Assembly (NCBI GenBank): GCA_007258455.2
Contig: VDFB02358134.1
Span: 210,239,394-210,303,393, forward strand
Direction of reading: 5' to 3'
DNA: 64,000 nt
From: Sequoia sempervirens
Lineage: Eukaryota > Streptophyta > Pinopsida > Cupressales > Cupressaceae
The notes under the pieces were generated by a model. The model was given only the letters and a program-made list of their open reading frames with translations, did no database searches and was not told the DNA's origin. The translations under genes and the position numbers were made by a program. Each line of letters opens with the position of its first letter. Within the stretch, counting starts at the first letter, position 1. Shown here piece by piece: positions 22,791-35,189 of the stretch.

Positions 22791-23440
22791 GGTATCTAAT
22801 AGGCCTAGTACATGTAATATGCTCAAAGCACCACACCTATAGAAGCATACAATGGACCATACTATCAATTTCTTGAAATACAAACTGACCAAGATCATAA
22901 TACAAGTGTGCTAGAATGTAGTGGACCCAAGCATAGATTATCCTCTACTCTTACATCCCTTGTATCAGATGTACCAGTCCCCCATCCAACTGTGTCGCTC
23001 GTCCATCTAGATTGAGAACCAATGCCACTATGTGCATCATAATTGGTCTAACAACAAGATCTCATGAATACAACAACATGGGAAGCTTGATCCATGCTCT
23101 AACCCTCTCATCATGTACAAGTACATCCAAATAATAGCGCATATCTCTCTTCTTCTCCTGAAATGACTGATCCCCCCATAAATACACTCACCCTCCCCGA
23201 ATAGGAACTTAGAGAATGTGGTGTATGTCCTCGAGTGTGATGGTCCTTTCCCCAGTGGGAAGATGAAAGGTATAGGTATCTATATCCCAACACTCGCACA
23301 AAGCCATCAACATGGAGTCATGGTATCTCATCGGTGACATAAGATATGTCCAATAGATACCCACTGATAGTGTTGGTGCATGATCTCTCAAAAACATAAA
23401 TTTCCTTCCCCCTAGCCACTATCGCGACCAAGCAGGAACC
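22791..23440 (-). pseudogene. Plant mobile domain (PMD) protein fragment, antisense in E2
   Basis: One frame reads MALCECWDIDTYTFHLPTGE, then RTITLEDIHHIL, VYLWGDQSFQEKKRDMRYYL and IMMHIVALVLNLDGRATQLD. The W-x-x-x-T-x-T-F-H-L-P-x-G-E-x-T-x-T-L-x-D signature is that of the plant mobile domain (aminotransferase-like/MAIN family), found in plant nuclear proteins and in mobile elements. Four stops (two TAA, two TGA) interrupt it without a frameshift. It lies between gag and the 3' LTR of E2, on the opposite strand. Extra ORFs with a transposon-associated domain are known in Tat elements, so it is probably cargo of E2 and not a host gene. Confidence 0.8.
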
Positions 23441-23590
23441 TATCAAAATCATCACAAAATTCTCTAAATTTCATCTAATATTTTCAATTTTCATTATTTT
23501 CTTCATGCAACTGTACTAAAGCTAATATAGTGTGCTTAACTAATGGCCCTAAACACTTTAGAACCCTTTTAGACATTTCAAAAATAAATA

Positions 23591-23730
23591 GGGACACTTC
23601 GCAAAGAAATGAGACACTTTGTGAAGAAATGGGACACTTTGTGAACAAAAGGGACACTTTGTGAAAAAAGGGGACACTTTGCAAAAAAAGGGGAAACTTT
23701 GCAAAAAAAGGGAGCACTTTGAGAAAAAAT
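23591..23730. repeat. Minisatellite, 20 bp x 7
   Basis: Seven contiguous units of exactly 20 bases, consensus GGGACACTTTGTGAAAAAAG, with one to several changes each. It lies just upstream of the PMD pseudogene on its coding strand. Confidence 0.95.
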
Positions 23731-24474
23731 TTCCAAGAACCCTAAGTTAACCTATCCATGCATAAACATCATTAAAATACTATCAAATCACAACGTGAAA
23801 GTTACAGAATCGACTAACCTCATGATACAAATTGCCACATGCTACCTACTCACATAGATCATCAAGCCAAAAAGGTGTGTAATCCCATCTGCTCGACATG
23901 TTCTTCTCTCACTCATCACTTTCAAGCTACACAAAGGTAAAATGAATAGTAAGTGTTAAATTCTTTAATCACTTTTCACCTCTTCTTACTTTTACACATT
24001 ATCATAGGGTTATTGTCTCTTAAAGGCTTCATAACATATATCTCCTTTAAGTCATCATAATACGTGCAAGGGTAATCCATTTTTTATGCCATTTGATGCA
24101 TTGGAATCGTGATCTCACACCCGACATCATCATTTTCCTATCATTATGTGGCATGGTACTTGGAAATTCCCTACGATATGATGTTTCTTGTTCAATGTGG
24201 ATGGATTTATACCTTGATTCCCCCTCTATAAAGCAAGTAGAATCAAGGAGGGGCATACATATACCCTCAAACTAGATTCCTATGAGTTAGATAAAGTATT
24301 TTTTGAGAAATTAAGGAATGTGTGTTGTAGGATGCAGTTCCTAATGTTGTGGTTGTGCAAATAACTACACTGGGGGCTTCATTCTCTTGTATTTTTTAAT
24401 ATGTATCCTTTTATGTATTAAGGTGCATCATTTAGAGTCCTTTAGCTTAAATATTCACATAGAGTCATATGGGC
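23731..24474. other. E2 3' region, no gene seen
   Basis: Two short overlapping opposite-strand ORFs at 24047-24275 have no recognisable motif. ACTGGGGGCTTCATT at about 24355 resembles a second, weaker polypurine tract. Confidence 0.4.
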
Positions 24475-24494
24475 ACTAAAGTGGGGGCTAAAAG
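24475..24494 (+). promoter_or_regulatory. Polypurine tract of E2
   Basis: CTAAAGTGGGGGCTAAAAG lies immediately left of a TG-starting LTR. The same tract precedes the matching LTR at 51241. It would prime plus-strand DNA synthesis. Confidence 0.8.
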
Positions 24495-26132
24495 TGTCAT
24501 ACAAAATTGGACCCTCTTAAGAAAAGAGACAATTTCACGCATAATTAGACCCACTTTTGAGTCCCCTCACATCATTTCTCCTTCAAAACAACATTTATAG
24601 GCCATTTAGACCTATTAATTTTGATCTAGAGGTCTATTTCACCTAAGAAATTACATAAAACCTAACAAACAATAATTAATGACATCATACCCCAAAAAAA
24701 AACCTTCAAATAGTAGTAGTGGGACCCATTCACCACCTTGGGTGAATGAGTCCCCTCTATTGGGAGCCATTCACGAAGGGTGGTGAATGAGTCCCCTTTG
24801 AGGGAAAATTCAAAATTAAGGGGGAATTTAATCAATTTAACTTTTATTTCTAGCGAATGTTGGCCTCTTAGGTCTAATTAATGGGAAAATAAGGTTTTGT
24901 TGCTTACAAATACACATTTCAATTCATTTTACACATTTGTCTATCATCTTTTATCATCTTTTTATCATCTCTCAAGAACAATTTTTAGGGTAAACTCTTC
25001 TACAACATGTTTCATTAGCAAAAGTTGAAGTTTTAAGGCAACAAACTAGGGTTTTTCAAGGTCTTGAAGCTCACTTTTCTTGTCAAGATCCAACATTGCA
25101 AAGGTTTAATGATGGATTCCTATGGTGAATCATGAAGAAATCTAGGGTGAAGAGGTGCAACCAGCCACCAAATCATGCCTAAGGACTTGGTTTCATATTG
25201 ATTCCATCTTCCATTTTCACTCTATCTTCAGATTAATGTTTGCATTGTGTTTATTTAGCATTTTCATGTCATTTTATTCCTATGTTTCATGTGTTGTAAG
25301 GTTTCTAGGGTTGATATATTGCATCATTTCAATCACTCTTGCATGTCTTGTTCTAGAGCCATAGAATAGGACCCTTCTTACATTTCATTTTTCTCTAGTC
25401 TTTAACACATCTAAGGGTAGGGTTTATGAAAAAAAAATTATATTCAAGGTTTAATTACCTATCTAGGGGTTTCACTAAGGAAAACCCCCATTAGACCAAC
25501 TCTTTTAAGTTGTTTTGTAGGAATTTTCTGAGATCCAGAATCAGTTTTACATCAAAAATTGTTGTGCAAGTGTCAAGGTACAAATCTGAGTTTTGAGATT
25601 GCAAAAATTAGAAAGAGGATTGATTTTCCATTCATGAAGAATGAGTCCACCCTAAGATGTAGAATTGAGTCAGATGTAGTTTCAAATCCCCGACTATCAG
25701 AAAATAGGTTATGTGCATAAAAATCTTGATTTGGGACTTATTCGCCCAAGGTGGCGAATTAGTCCTAGTTAGCCCAAGTTTAGATTTCATCAGCTTTTCA
25801 ATTGTTCTCTATTCCTCTACGGCTCTTTAGGTGCACATATTTTGAGAAACAACTTTTTGTTTGGTTAAAAGTTGCATTTTTGTTCATTATTTTAATCTTT
25901 TTGCAAACAACACTATGTTTTCAAACAAACCATAAATCTTAGTTTTACATTCATCTTTAGTCATTTAGATTAGTCAGTTTCATTTGGTTTAATTCATCTA
26001 TCCTAGGTAACATTGCATACATCCTAATTTGAGTGATACATTAATATTTGTGGCCCTATCTCTCTCCTTTTAGGTGAAAAACCCTAGAAGTAAAAGAATA
26101 GTCCATAGGGTCCCAAAACTATATGTTTTACA
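24495..26132 (+). repeat. 3' LTR of E2
   Basis: About 1640 bp, homologous in order to 51241-52885. Shared landmarks are a GAATGAGTCCC phrase repeated several times, a TCTCTCCTTTTAGGTGAAA block near the end and GTCCATAG. The start is fixed by the PPT; the end (TACA) is approximate. The matching lengths of the two copies support the limits. Confidence 0.75.
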
Positions 26133-29044
26133 TCATTTTCAAATGGATTGGATGTCCTTGATCTAGTGAGACAGCTTGTTTGGCTTTTGGAATAAACTTC
26201 CTTCTACACGTTGTACTTGGTTTGAAACTTTTTGACTTCTTGGCACTATTTCTTTCATTACGCAACTATTTTCTTGCCAGTTTTATCTCCTTTAGCAAAT
26301 TAGCTATCTCTTATGTAAAAAATACTTTGGAAACCTTCCATATGCATCATCTGTGGAGTGAAATATTCTCCTTAGCTTCTTTTCAAGTGATAGCTTGACT
26401 TTTAAACTTCCTTCCTTATAGTGACCTGCATAGAGAGCAAGCTTCTCATTAGAAGATTATTAATAAGATCAAATAATAACTAAAGGATGAAATACCACTT
26501 GAAGGACCCCCATATGAGGATATTTTATAGCCTCCATGGCTATCACTCTACTTTTTTTATCATTTTCTATTTACCATTAAACTCTCAGCACCTCTCCCCT
26601 TGACTAATCTTGGTGTGCATGCATTTTACTTTTGAACTATAGGATGTGTATTTAGATCATTTGGTTCCTCTTTATAGACTTGGGTTACCATCATGGAGTG
26701 TAGTGTTCAATTCCCAAGGTCCTCTTATTAGGCTTGAAATGAACATTTAGCCTCACCGATTGTACCTCATGACTACCCATTGCTCCCTATTAGTCATTTT
26801 ATTTATTAATCAGTCATTGGAGGCCCTCTTCAAATTTCAACCTTAACTTGATATAGGTGTCCAAAACCTCTTGTTGACAGGATCAGTCCTTCACCCACCC
26901 TATGCCATGCACCCCCCTATAGCATTTTGTTGTGTAAGGATGGTAGCATTTCATGAACATCATTGACACCACTTCCCTAAAAACTTCTAATTACCTTGCA
27001 ATGAAGCTTGCATTATTTAAATTGAGCAAATCCATATGTATTTGTCTATTCCACATACATTTAAAAAAATGATGAACATACCCCTACATCGTAGACTTCT
27101 AAATTATCCCAACATCTCTACATTTAGTATGTCATATGGAGAAACTAAGGGTGGTGTGAAATTTTCAATAGCTCCTCAAGTTAAATTCACAATCTTTCTC
27201 CTCTTGACAGTTCAAACCCCCACTTCATCTTGGTGAGCCAATGAATTCATGTACTTGCGATGGGATCCTTAGCTTGAATTGGTAATGCGAGTCATTTGAA
27301 GAAAAGATGTTGTGGGAGGCTATTTGTAGAATGCCATGGCTAATGGTCAAGGATACAATGACATTAGAAGATGTGAAACCTGCACAGAGGGAATCTATGG
27401 AGGAGTTGTGGGATAGAGGAGCATGGAGCACTATTATGAAGATGATGGAAAAAAGACAAAAAAACATCCACTTAATAGGCTCCGCACAATGGCCCTTCTA
27501 GGAATTGATAAAATCATACCCATTGCTTCCCTTGACCATGCATTTTTAGTGCAATATAAAGGTTTAATAATCCCAACCCCATTCGAGCTCTCTTATTCGC
27601 ACATGAAGACAATATTATCAATGATTGTCTCTTGATCTATTGAACCCATAATGTGTCATCTACTAAGAATTCTTTAAATGTAATATATAGAAAGGTCCAA
27701 GGAGGAGCTAAATGACCCCCTGCTAGTCCATCATTTTATATTTTATTACATCACATGATAATGGCTTTGTAAATGCAACCCCACCAATCCTTATCACAAT
27801 GCCAAGGCGCTATGTCATTGACCAAAAATCAACTAATCTTACTCGTAGATGAATTTTCTTGTTAAAACCTTAATCACTTCCGACATCATGCATGGTCTAC
27901 TCATCTTCTTTCTTCTCTAAAATATGGTACTATCATACTAGAAATGCTTAGAAATGCTTTTGATTTGCATTCTCATTCAGTGTCAATCACTTGATCCTTA
28001 TGTCATAGAATTATGATCAAGCATGTGGAAGGTTAAGATCATTACAATAATCCAAGTAGGGAGATGGAGTGGCCAAGCTGTGTGCGGGAGCCACTATTGG
28101 GAGTTCCCTCAAGACAAACATCTATGAGGATTGTGTGACTAGTGAAGAAGAATTCCATCAGGCATGAGAATCCAGATGACTACTATTGAATTTCCGTCAA
28201 ATGATGGCCCTGGGAACTATGACCATTATCGATACCTTCCATGCAAGACAACATACCCCACTCGACATGCCCCATTTCGGATCATCCTGGGATTTTCCCA
28301 AATTGATACAGAGTGATGATCCAATAGCATTGGTGCCCCAATTTAAAAACATTACTGTGTTACATCAAGAATTCATTCAATTATTGAAGTGGAGATCTTA
28401 TTGGCACTAAATTTTAATATCTGCATTAATATATGTGATAGGGCTCGTGGTCTACAAACGTAGGGAGAAATATGACCTCACAGGGAAGAACCTAGAGTGT
28501 AAGTTGAAGGACATAGGGAGAAGCTACTGAAAAAAATGTAGATGAACCATGCAATGGTAGTGGCCCCCATTCATACAGGCCTTCCAAAATAGAAAGAGCT
28601 TAATGTTGTTCTCTATATAACACAAATAGAAGGCTTGCACTAGCTCCCCTTTAGAACCTCAATCTTAGGAATCACATTCAACCGCAATCAACAACACCGT
28701 GCCCTTGTCAGTCCTCCATTATTAAAAAAATCATGTTCAACCTCAAACAATGGTCAAAGCTAACATCTTGCTAGTCCTCCAGCAGGAGAAGATTTTTTCT
28801 TCTATCTAGTCAAAGCTTTGAAATTTGCAACTAAGAGTTGTCCAACATCCATGGCTGCAGTACGTGAGTCAGGATCCCAATAGAATCCTCCTAATCTATC
28901 AAACCTGTCCCATCTCTTCCTCTCTATGTACCAATGTCACTCTGGTAGAATCTAAAATTTGGCATGGGGCACATGAGCATGGGTGGCTGAAAAGTCAGGG
29001 GAATCCAATGCCATCCTTGAGTTTTCCCAATCTGAATATGTCTC
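26133..29044. other. Unassigned region, weak coding traces
   Basis: No recognised domain. Two + strand stretches are open enough to note: 27301-27501 (EELWDRGAWSTIMKMMEK) and 28186-28410 (a Met/His/Pro-rich run ending LLKWRSYWH). A 3' LTR for E5 is expected here, but no match to the E5 5' LTR start (TGGCCTTGTATAATG) was seen. Confidence 0.4.
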
Positions 29045-31216
29045 TTAATTCTTAAAAAATGTTGCAGCATAATTGTGGATGGAATGAGTCTCATCCTATT
29101 TTAGCTCATCAGTCAAACTATTCCATCCCTGAGATAAACATCTCCTCATGGTTTCCTCCTTTGCTGTTGTTTTTACCTCATACTCAGTGTAAACTTCCTC
29201 AATCCAAGGCATAATCCTATTACCATAACTTGGTATGAGCAACATTCTATGCCATTCTTTATAAATATTCCTTGGTTTGCTTGATTCAACTCTAACAGAT
29301 GGAGGGATATCTGATTCCAACTATTTATAATCATTATGTTTTTGTCCCCAACTAATCTAATTTTGCAATAAAGACATGAATGCTCTCAATTGAACATCCC
29401 CAACATACAACAATGGGTTCCAATCATGGTCTTTTGTGATAGCATAATTATGTAAATAAAATTCACATAGAAAATTCTTCATGTCAAGGGAGGCAATCCA
29501 ATAAGCATTGAAAAATTCCATAGGGGTATCAATAGAAGGATTCAAACCTGAGGCAAGTCTTGACATCTTAAAAGAGAGATATTTCTCTTTTAGGAGCTGA
29601 GCATAGACACTTGGGGGTTCTTTACATTCTAGAATCTTGGGTACAAAAGCTGCCATATCATCTACCCTCTACTTTAGGGTAGCAATTTCTCCATCTTTTT
29701 CCTCAATTTCTTCATCCTTGTTTTGAATTTCCTCCAACTTCTATTTTTCCTTTTTCCATTCTTCCTCCCTTCTTTGTATCTCTTTCCATAAATTCAAAAT
29801 TGTTGCATGTACTATAAAACTAGGAGGATTATGAATGCCTACCAATCTTTTTGTTGATGGTGGCTCCTCATATGACACTATTTGCATAGATTCAGGTTGT
29901 CCAGTTATCTATGGCTGTAAGGGTGTTGTTTCTTCTTCCTTTTCGTGTAGGGACTCTTATTCTTGTTGGAGCTGCAGGAGGTCCTACTGTAGGACTTCAT
30001 GCTCATGTTGCAGGAAGTTCTAATTTTCCTCCAATTCTTCTACAATTCTAGCAAGATCATCCAGTGTTATGTTTTTTTCTCTCTTAAATATATATTCTTC
30101 CTCTTCAATATGCTCCTACTCCATTAGAGATTTAGGGTCTACATGTGAGATCTCACCAGGTTTAGGGCCTTCTTGCAGTGGTGTAATAGTTGCAGACCTA
30201 ACTAGTCTTGATTTCCTGGGAGGTCTTTCACATTTATCCTTGGCTACAGGAAGAACAACATCAACCTTCCTCTTTTTCAGACTTGGTACTTTTATTTCTA
30301 TAGGCTATGTTTTAGCTTTCCCTTTTCTCATTTCTACCTCTCTCTATTGTGCCTTGGTTTTCATTGAACTTTCTTTTTTTGAGTGCTTTGTTCTAAAAGA
30401 ACCAATTTCTATGGTTTCCTCAGTTGTAAGAGGATTTATGCTAGAGCCAACACCAAAGGTTGAAGCACTAGGAATGGCTTTAGCCATGCTTACTCTCCTT
30501 CTAGATCTATGGGATCGAGGTATTGCCCTAGGTGGAAAATGCTCAACATTGACAAATTCTTCCTAGCAATAATCATGATCAACTTTAATAAACTCTTCCC
30601 AAGTCATTCCAAAAACATTACGCAAAGATTTTTCAACTAGAAATTTAATTAAGAAATAGTGGGAAACAAAATTATCCCTACCTTTCTGGGTCTCAACTGC
30701 CATGATTGAGAGAAGATTGTACAACACATTGGGCATATTCATCCTCCTTTCGTGCCTCATGTGATTCAAAAGCTTGAAGTGGATAGAATGCAATTTTGAC
30801 TGGTGAACCTTACAAGTAATGTATTTGATGACATACACATCTATCTACTTCCACGGCTTAGGAAAAGACATTCCTTTTGCACCCTGCTTTTCTATGCTAT
30901 ATGGGGGGTCATTTGGTTCTACGAATTCAGCCCTAGCTGACCTAGAATCTCTATAAATAGGGTAATTTTCACCATCAACAAGTAAGCTTGTAACCTCTAC
31001 AATTCTTTCCTCTATTTCCATAACTTCTAACCCTTTTACTGTGGCTTTTCCTTCTAAGAATGTCTAGGAAAATTTAAGGGAAATTTCTTCATCAAAACCA
31101 TCTAACTTTAAAAAGTAATATATCCATTCATAGTTTTGAAATTTAGCTTGGCATTGTGCATCCTGTAGTAAAGTATCATGCACCATGGGTTCATTTTGAA
31201 CTAACCCACCTCCCAT
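29045..31216 (-). pseudogene. 723-codon extra ORF downstream of integrase (E5)
   Basis: From an ATG at 31216 (MGGGLVQNEPMVHDTLLQDA) to a TAA at 29047-29045 the same frame is kept with no net shift. Fifteen internal stops occur: fourteen TAG and one TAA (29959-29957). The N-terminal 230 residues look globular (VYVIKYITCKVHQSKLHSIH, NVLYNLLSIMAVETQ). A basic stretch with KKRKVD follows at about residue 305 and could be a nuclear signal. Acidic, Gln/Glu-rich coiled-coil sequence (LARIVEELEEN, HEKEEE, KDEEIEEKDGEIATL) spans about 360-520, and a C-terminal globular part contains PMEFFNAYWIASLDMKNFLC. I do not recognise a family. The position is that of Athila env-like or extra ORFs; no signal peptide or membrane segment was seen. 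Confidence 0.75.
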
Positions 31217-31892
31217 TGTCTATAATCAATCAAATGCTCTACTTTTTTCTTGCAATTCCCCTTCTAAAAATGAAATGCACTTCCCTGCAGTTTCCACTAA
31301 ATTCTTTTGTTTTCCCTTTTTTCTTACAACACAAGATTTTGACAAGGTAATAATGGCAGGAAAAGCAGTAATAAAGGGAAATTGTGATAGGAAGAAATGG
31401 TAGCTGCAGTTATTGTCACTTCATGCATGCAAGTTGTTCTCTTGATTGGATTTAAAATTAGCTCATTTTAAAATTTTTGATGAAGCCTAATATGATTTGA
31501 CACATGTACAATAAAATATTTACATCTTTTTCATTTCCCTCCCCCAAACCTAAATTTAGCAACTGATAGGCAATGATGGCATTTATGCGAATACCTATAC
31601 TAACGTACAGTGATTAAATGAACCTACTTAAAAATGATTAAAGATAGCAGTTAATGTGCACATACCTAAATGTGTGGAAAATTTACTGCAAAGATTGTGC
31701 ATAAAGTAACTCTTTCCTTGTTGGAAAATGAATTGAGCAATGAATGAACATGGGGTGGAATGAGGTGAGGTGGAATGAAGTGATGGAAGAGAGAGAAGGG
31801 TGGTGATGGATTGGTGGATGGGAAAATGATTAAGAAATGGACTTCCACATAAGTGAAAGTATTTATTATGAAAAGTATGTACCTCAATTTGG
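31217..31892. other. Spacer between integrase and extra ORF (E5)
   Basis: No coding frame. On the + strand 31740-31830 is purine-rich (GGTGGAATGAAG and similar phrases). It may carry the promoter or splice site of the extra ORF, but nothing specific was identified. Confidence 0.4.
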
Positions 31893-33200
31893 CTAACGGA
31901 AGGACACTAGGTCCACCACCTTTGGTTGTAGGAAGCTCTGAGTGTAAGTGAATTGTTGCATGAACTCTTCTTTAGAAGCTAGATTATGATATACTTTTAG
32001 GCAATGACTATTGAAAAGTAATTTGAACCTGATAGGATCAATGGTGGTAAGCTGAATGACTCCATTAGGAAAGACCTCAACAACTTCATATGGTCCTAGC
32101 CATCTTGTTTGCAATTTTCTTGCATTGTCCTATTATCTTAAATCATAGAGCAAGGCCCAATTTCCTGGTTTGTATTTCTTGTCCTTGATAAATCTTTCAT
32201 GCCACTTGATTCTTTGATTCTGCACTACTTTTGTATGCTATAGGGTTGCTCTCCTTATTTCATCCAAAGCATTTAGCTGCATGATTATTTCTCTTTGTGC
32301 TTAAGAAATGTCCATCCCTAAATCCACTACATTTTGCATAGTTTTATGTTAAAATTGAATTAGCATCATATTTGTCTTTCCATACAACAACTCAAATGGG
32401 GTGAAGCCTGTAGTTGTTTTCCATGTTGTCCTATAGGCCCAAATAGCTTCAGGTAATCTATTTTCCTAATATTTCCTATGGATAGCTACTGTTTTAGTTA
32501 GGATGGCTTCAATTTTTCTATTTTTCACCTCAACTTGGCCATTAGCCTGGGGGTGATAAGGTGTAGACTTTTTGTGCCTTATATTATACTCATTCACTAG
32601 TGTTGCAACAAGATATCATGTGAATTGGGGCCCTTGATCAGTCACTATTTCTCTTGGAACTCAATATCTTGTGAAAATCTCTTCATAAAGAAATAATGCA
32701 ACCTTGTTATCTCTTGCATGCTTCATGGCCTTAGCCTCTACCCATTTGGCTATATAATCAATGCATACGAATATATAAGACTTCCTATTTGATGGAGGGT
32801 TGATTGGTCCTACAAAATCCAATCCCCACTTGTCAAAGGGAGTGATTACTACTTGATGGAAGAGTGGCATCTCATCAGATTTGGTTGGTCTACCCATTCT
32901 TTGACATCTATCACATTTTCTAGTATACCTTCTTACATCCTTGTGGAGTGTTGGCCAGTAATATCCTGTGTTCAAAATATTCATTACTGTCTTTTTGGTT
33001 GCAAAGTGTCCTCCACATGGTTCATTATGACATGCATGAAAAATGTCATATGTCTCACCTTGTCTCACACATCTTCTCATGGCACGGTCATATCTTGTAT
33101 AAAAAAAATATCCAACAATCCAAGAGAAAGGAAAATATTTTTCAATGTGTTCCCTTTTCTCTTTTGGGGAGAAGTGAGAAGGAACTCCATTTGTATCCAA
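31893..33200 (-). pseudogene. Integrase (E5)
   Basis: HHCC domain: ACHNEPCGGHFATKKTV to CDRCQRMGRP. All three catalytic residues are present: GLDFVGP, IVTDQGPQF and NGQVEVKNRK. The core block reads CIDYIAKWVEAKAM. The C-terminus has the GPY module (RWLGPYEVVEVFPNGVIQL). The frame is unbroken; the damage is stops only (TGA after TRY, TGA after QFT, then TAG and TAA). It is among the best preserved domains in the window. Confidence 0.92.
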
Positions 33201-33221
33201 CTAATTGGCTATGTCAACATA

Positions 33222-33833
33222 CTAGGGTGTTTGTACACTGAGAGAGAATAGATGATCATCAACAAAAGAGTCATCTATGGGCTGATTGTCTTCTGATATA
33301 GTTAGCCTTGAAAGAAAATCTGCAACAACATTATCCTTGCCTGGTTTATCCACAATGGTTATATCAAACTCTTGCATCAACAATAACCATCTTGCCAATC
33401 TACCTGTGATCAAAGGTTTATTCATGAGATATCTAATGGCTATATGATTAGTGTACACAAAGATTTGGTAGCCTATTAATGTAATGTCTAAATTTGTTCA
33501 GTGCATAGACTACTACCAACATCTCTTTCTTTGTCACTGCATAATTGAATTCAACTCCTTGCAAATTTTTACTAACAAAGTAAATAGCATTTTCAACAAC
33601 TCCCTCTTTTTGTCCTAAGACTGATCCTATGGCATAATCTAATGCATTAGTGTGAATATGGAAATGTAGTTCCCATTGGGTTCCTTGAGTACAAGAGCAT
33701 GAATCAAAGCTACCTTCAAGTCAAAAAATGCCTTGTCACAAGCTTTAGTCCACTAAAATTCAGCATCTTTAGTGAGAAGGGTATATAATGGTGTTGTTAC
33801 CTTGTTGAAATCCTTGATGAATCACCTATAATA
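33222..33833 (-). pseudogene. RNase H (E5)
   Basis: Recognised by DYAIGSVLGQKEG, AVTKKEMLVVVYALNKFRHY, VYTNHIAIRYLMNKP and VVADFLSRL. Two of the acidic residues are Asn (TNALDY and YTNH), each one G-to-A change. Two frameshifts cancel out, so the frame is restored before integrase. No archaeal-type RNase H was found elsewhere in E5. Confidence 0.85.
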
Positions 33834-34922
33834 TCATGCATGACCCAAGAAACTCCTAACATCCTTTTGTTTTGCAGGTGTGGGAAGATTTGTGATTACC
33901 TCAATTTTTGCAGGATCCACTTGAATTCCCTTGTGGGAGATGTAGTGGCCAAGAAATACACCCTCTATCATCATCATGAAGCATTTTTCACTATTTAAGG
34001 ACAAGTTTTGATCCTCACACCTCTGTAACACTCTCTTCAGATTCTCCAATGCTTGATCAAAATTAGCACCATAAGTGGTGAAGTCATCCATATAAATCTC
34101 CATGCAATCATGAGAAATGTTTGAAAATATACTAATGACTACCATCTGCAAAGTTGTAGGTGCATTTCACAAGACAAATGGGAGTACCGAATAGGCATAG
34201 GTCCCCCATGGACAAATAAATTTGGTCATGTCCTCATCTTCTGGTGCAATTTGAATCTGGTTGTAGCTGTTGAATCCATCTAGAAAATAGAAGTATTGCT
34301 TTCCTACAAGTGTGTCCAAAACTTGATCAATGAAGGGTAAAGGAAAGTGATACTTTTTAGTGGCAACATTAAGTTCCCTGTAATCAACAAAAACTCACCA
34401 CTTCCCCCCTTTCTTTGGCACAATCACTAATGGAGACACACACTAACTGTTTGAAATGGGGTAAATAAATCCTACATCTAGCAATTTCTGCAGTTCTCCT
34501 TTCAAAATTTCTCTTAGTGTAGGGTTAATCCTTCTTTGTGGTTGTCTTATTGGAGTGCAATCATCTCTTATATAAATTTTGTGGGTACAAAGTTTAGGAT
34601 CCAATCCCTTCATATCATGATAATCCCATGCGAATGCATGTTGATGGAACCTTAATGGATTTTCCAATAATAGTTGTTTCTCTTCATTTAACTTACTATT
34701 AACATTCTGATATCTTCCCTCTGACACTTGTACTTGTGTAGTTAATTCTATCATGGTTGTTTCATTAATACATGGTACCTTTAGTTCATACATAAACAAT
34801 GTATGGAACCTACTTGTTGTTGTAGGAAATCTATTTGTAGGAATAGTCTCTATAGGAAGATTTTTTGTAGGAAGAATAGGCAGAAGTGTCCTGACTGAAG
34901 TAGAAGATGATGCTTCCCCCAC
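33834..34922 (-). pseudogene. Reverse transcriptase (E5)
   Basis: The entry block is FAWDYHDMKGLDPKLCTHKI and PQRRINPTLREILKGELQKL. Then VIVPKKGGKW, FLDGFNSYNQIQIAPED, and an intact catalytic loop YMDD at 34094-34083. The connection region reads SLNSEKCFMM, GHYISHKGIQVDPAKIEVI and VRSFLGHA. Damage is limited to stops: TAG in SNS-stop-CVS, TGA in GKW-stop-VFV and TGA before NAPTT. Confidence 0.92.
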
Positions 34923-35189
34923 TTCATAATGGTTCTAAATGATGTTAGTCAACACTTCATCCTAATCTTGGAGTTGCATGACAGAGCTTCTTCCTAGCAT
35001 CATAAGTTGTGCCAAAGAATTCACTTCCTTGGCCTCTTCACCAACTTGTGGCCATACAAAATCTTCTTCATCATGAGATGGCTAAGTAGGTGGATAAAGA
35101 AAAAAAATTTAGTACTCCTTCCATATGAAATGGTCATAGAACCAGACCGAAATCCAATGTATGCATCTACAGTTTCCAACCAAGTCCTT

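Noticed and set aside
23591..23730. CRISPR-like array
   Set aside because: The 20-base units are contiguous with no spacers, in a plant-type genome; it is a minisatellite.
26133..29044. Host gene at 27301-28410
   Set aside because: Open stretches are short, frames change, and no motif or splice pattern could be supported.
29045..31216. TAG read as Gln (variant genetic code)
   Set aside because: TAA and TGA stops are common in the other elements and in the E5 integrase, some TAGs fall at Trp-like positions, and decay by deamination explains the bias without a code change.
31740..31830. Purine-rich stretch as a polypurine tract of E5
   Set aside because: It is purine-rich on the + strand, the wrong strand for a minus-strand element, and lies between integrase and the extra ORF.
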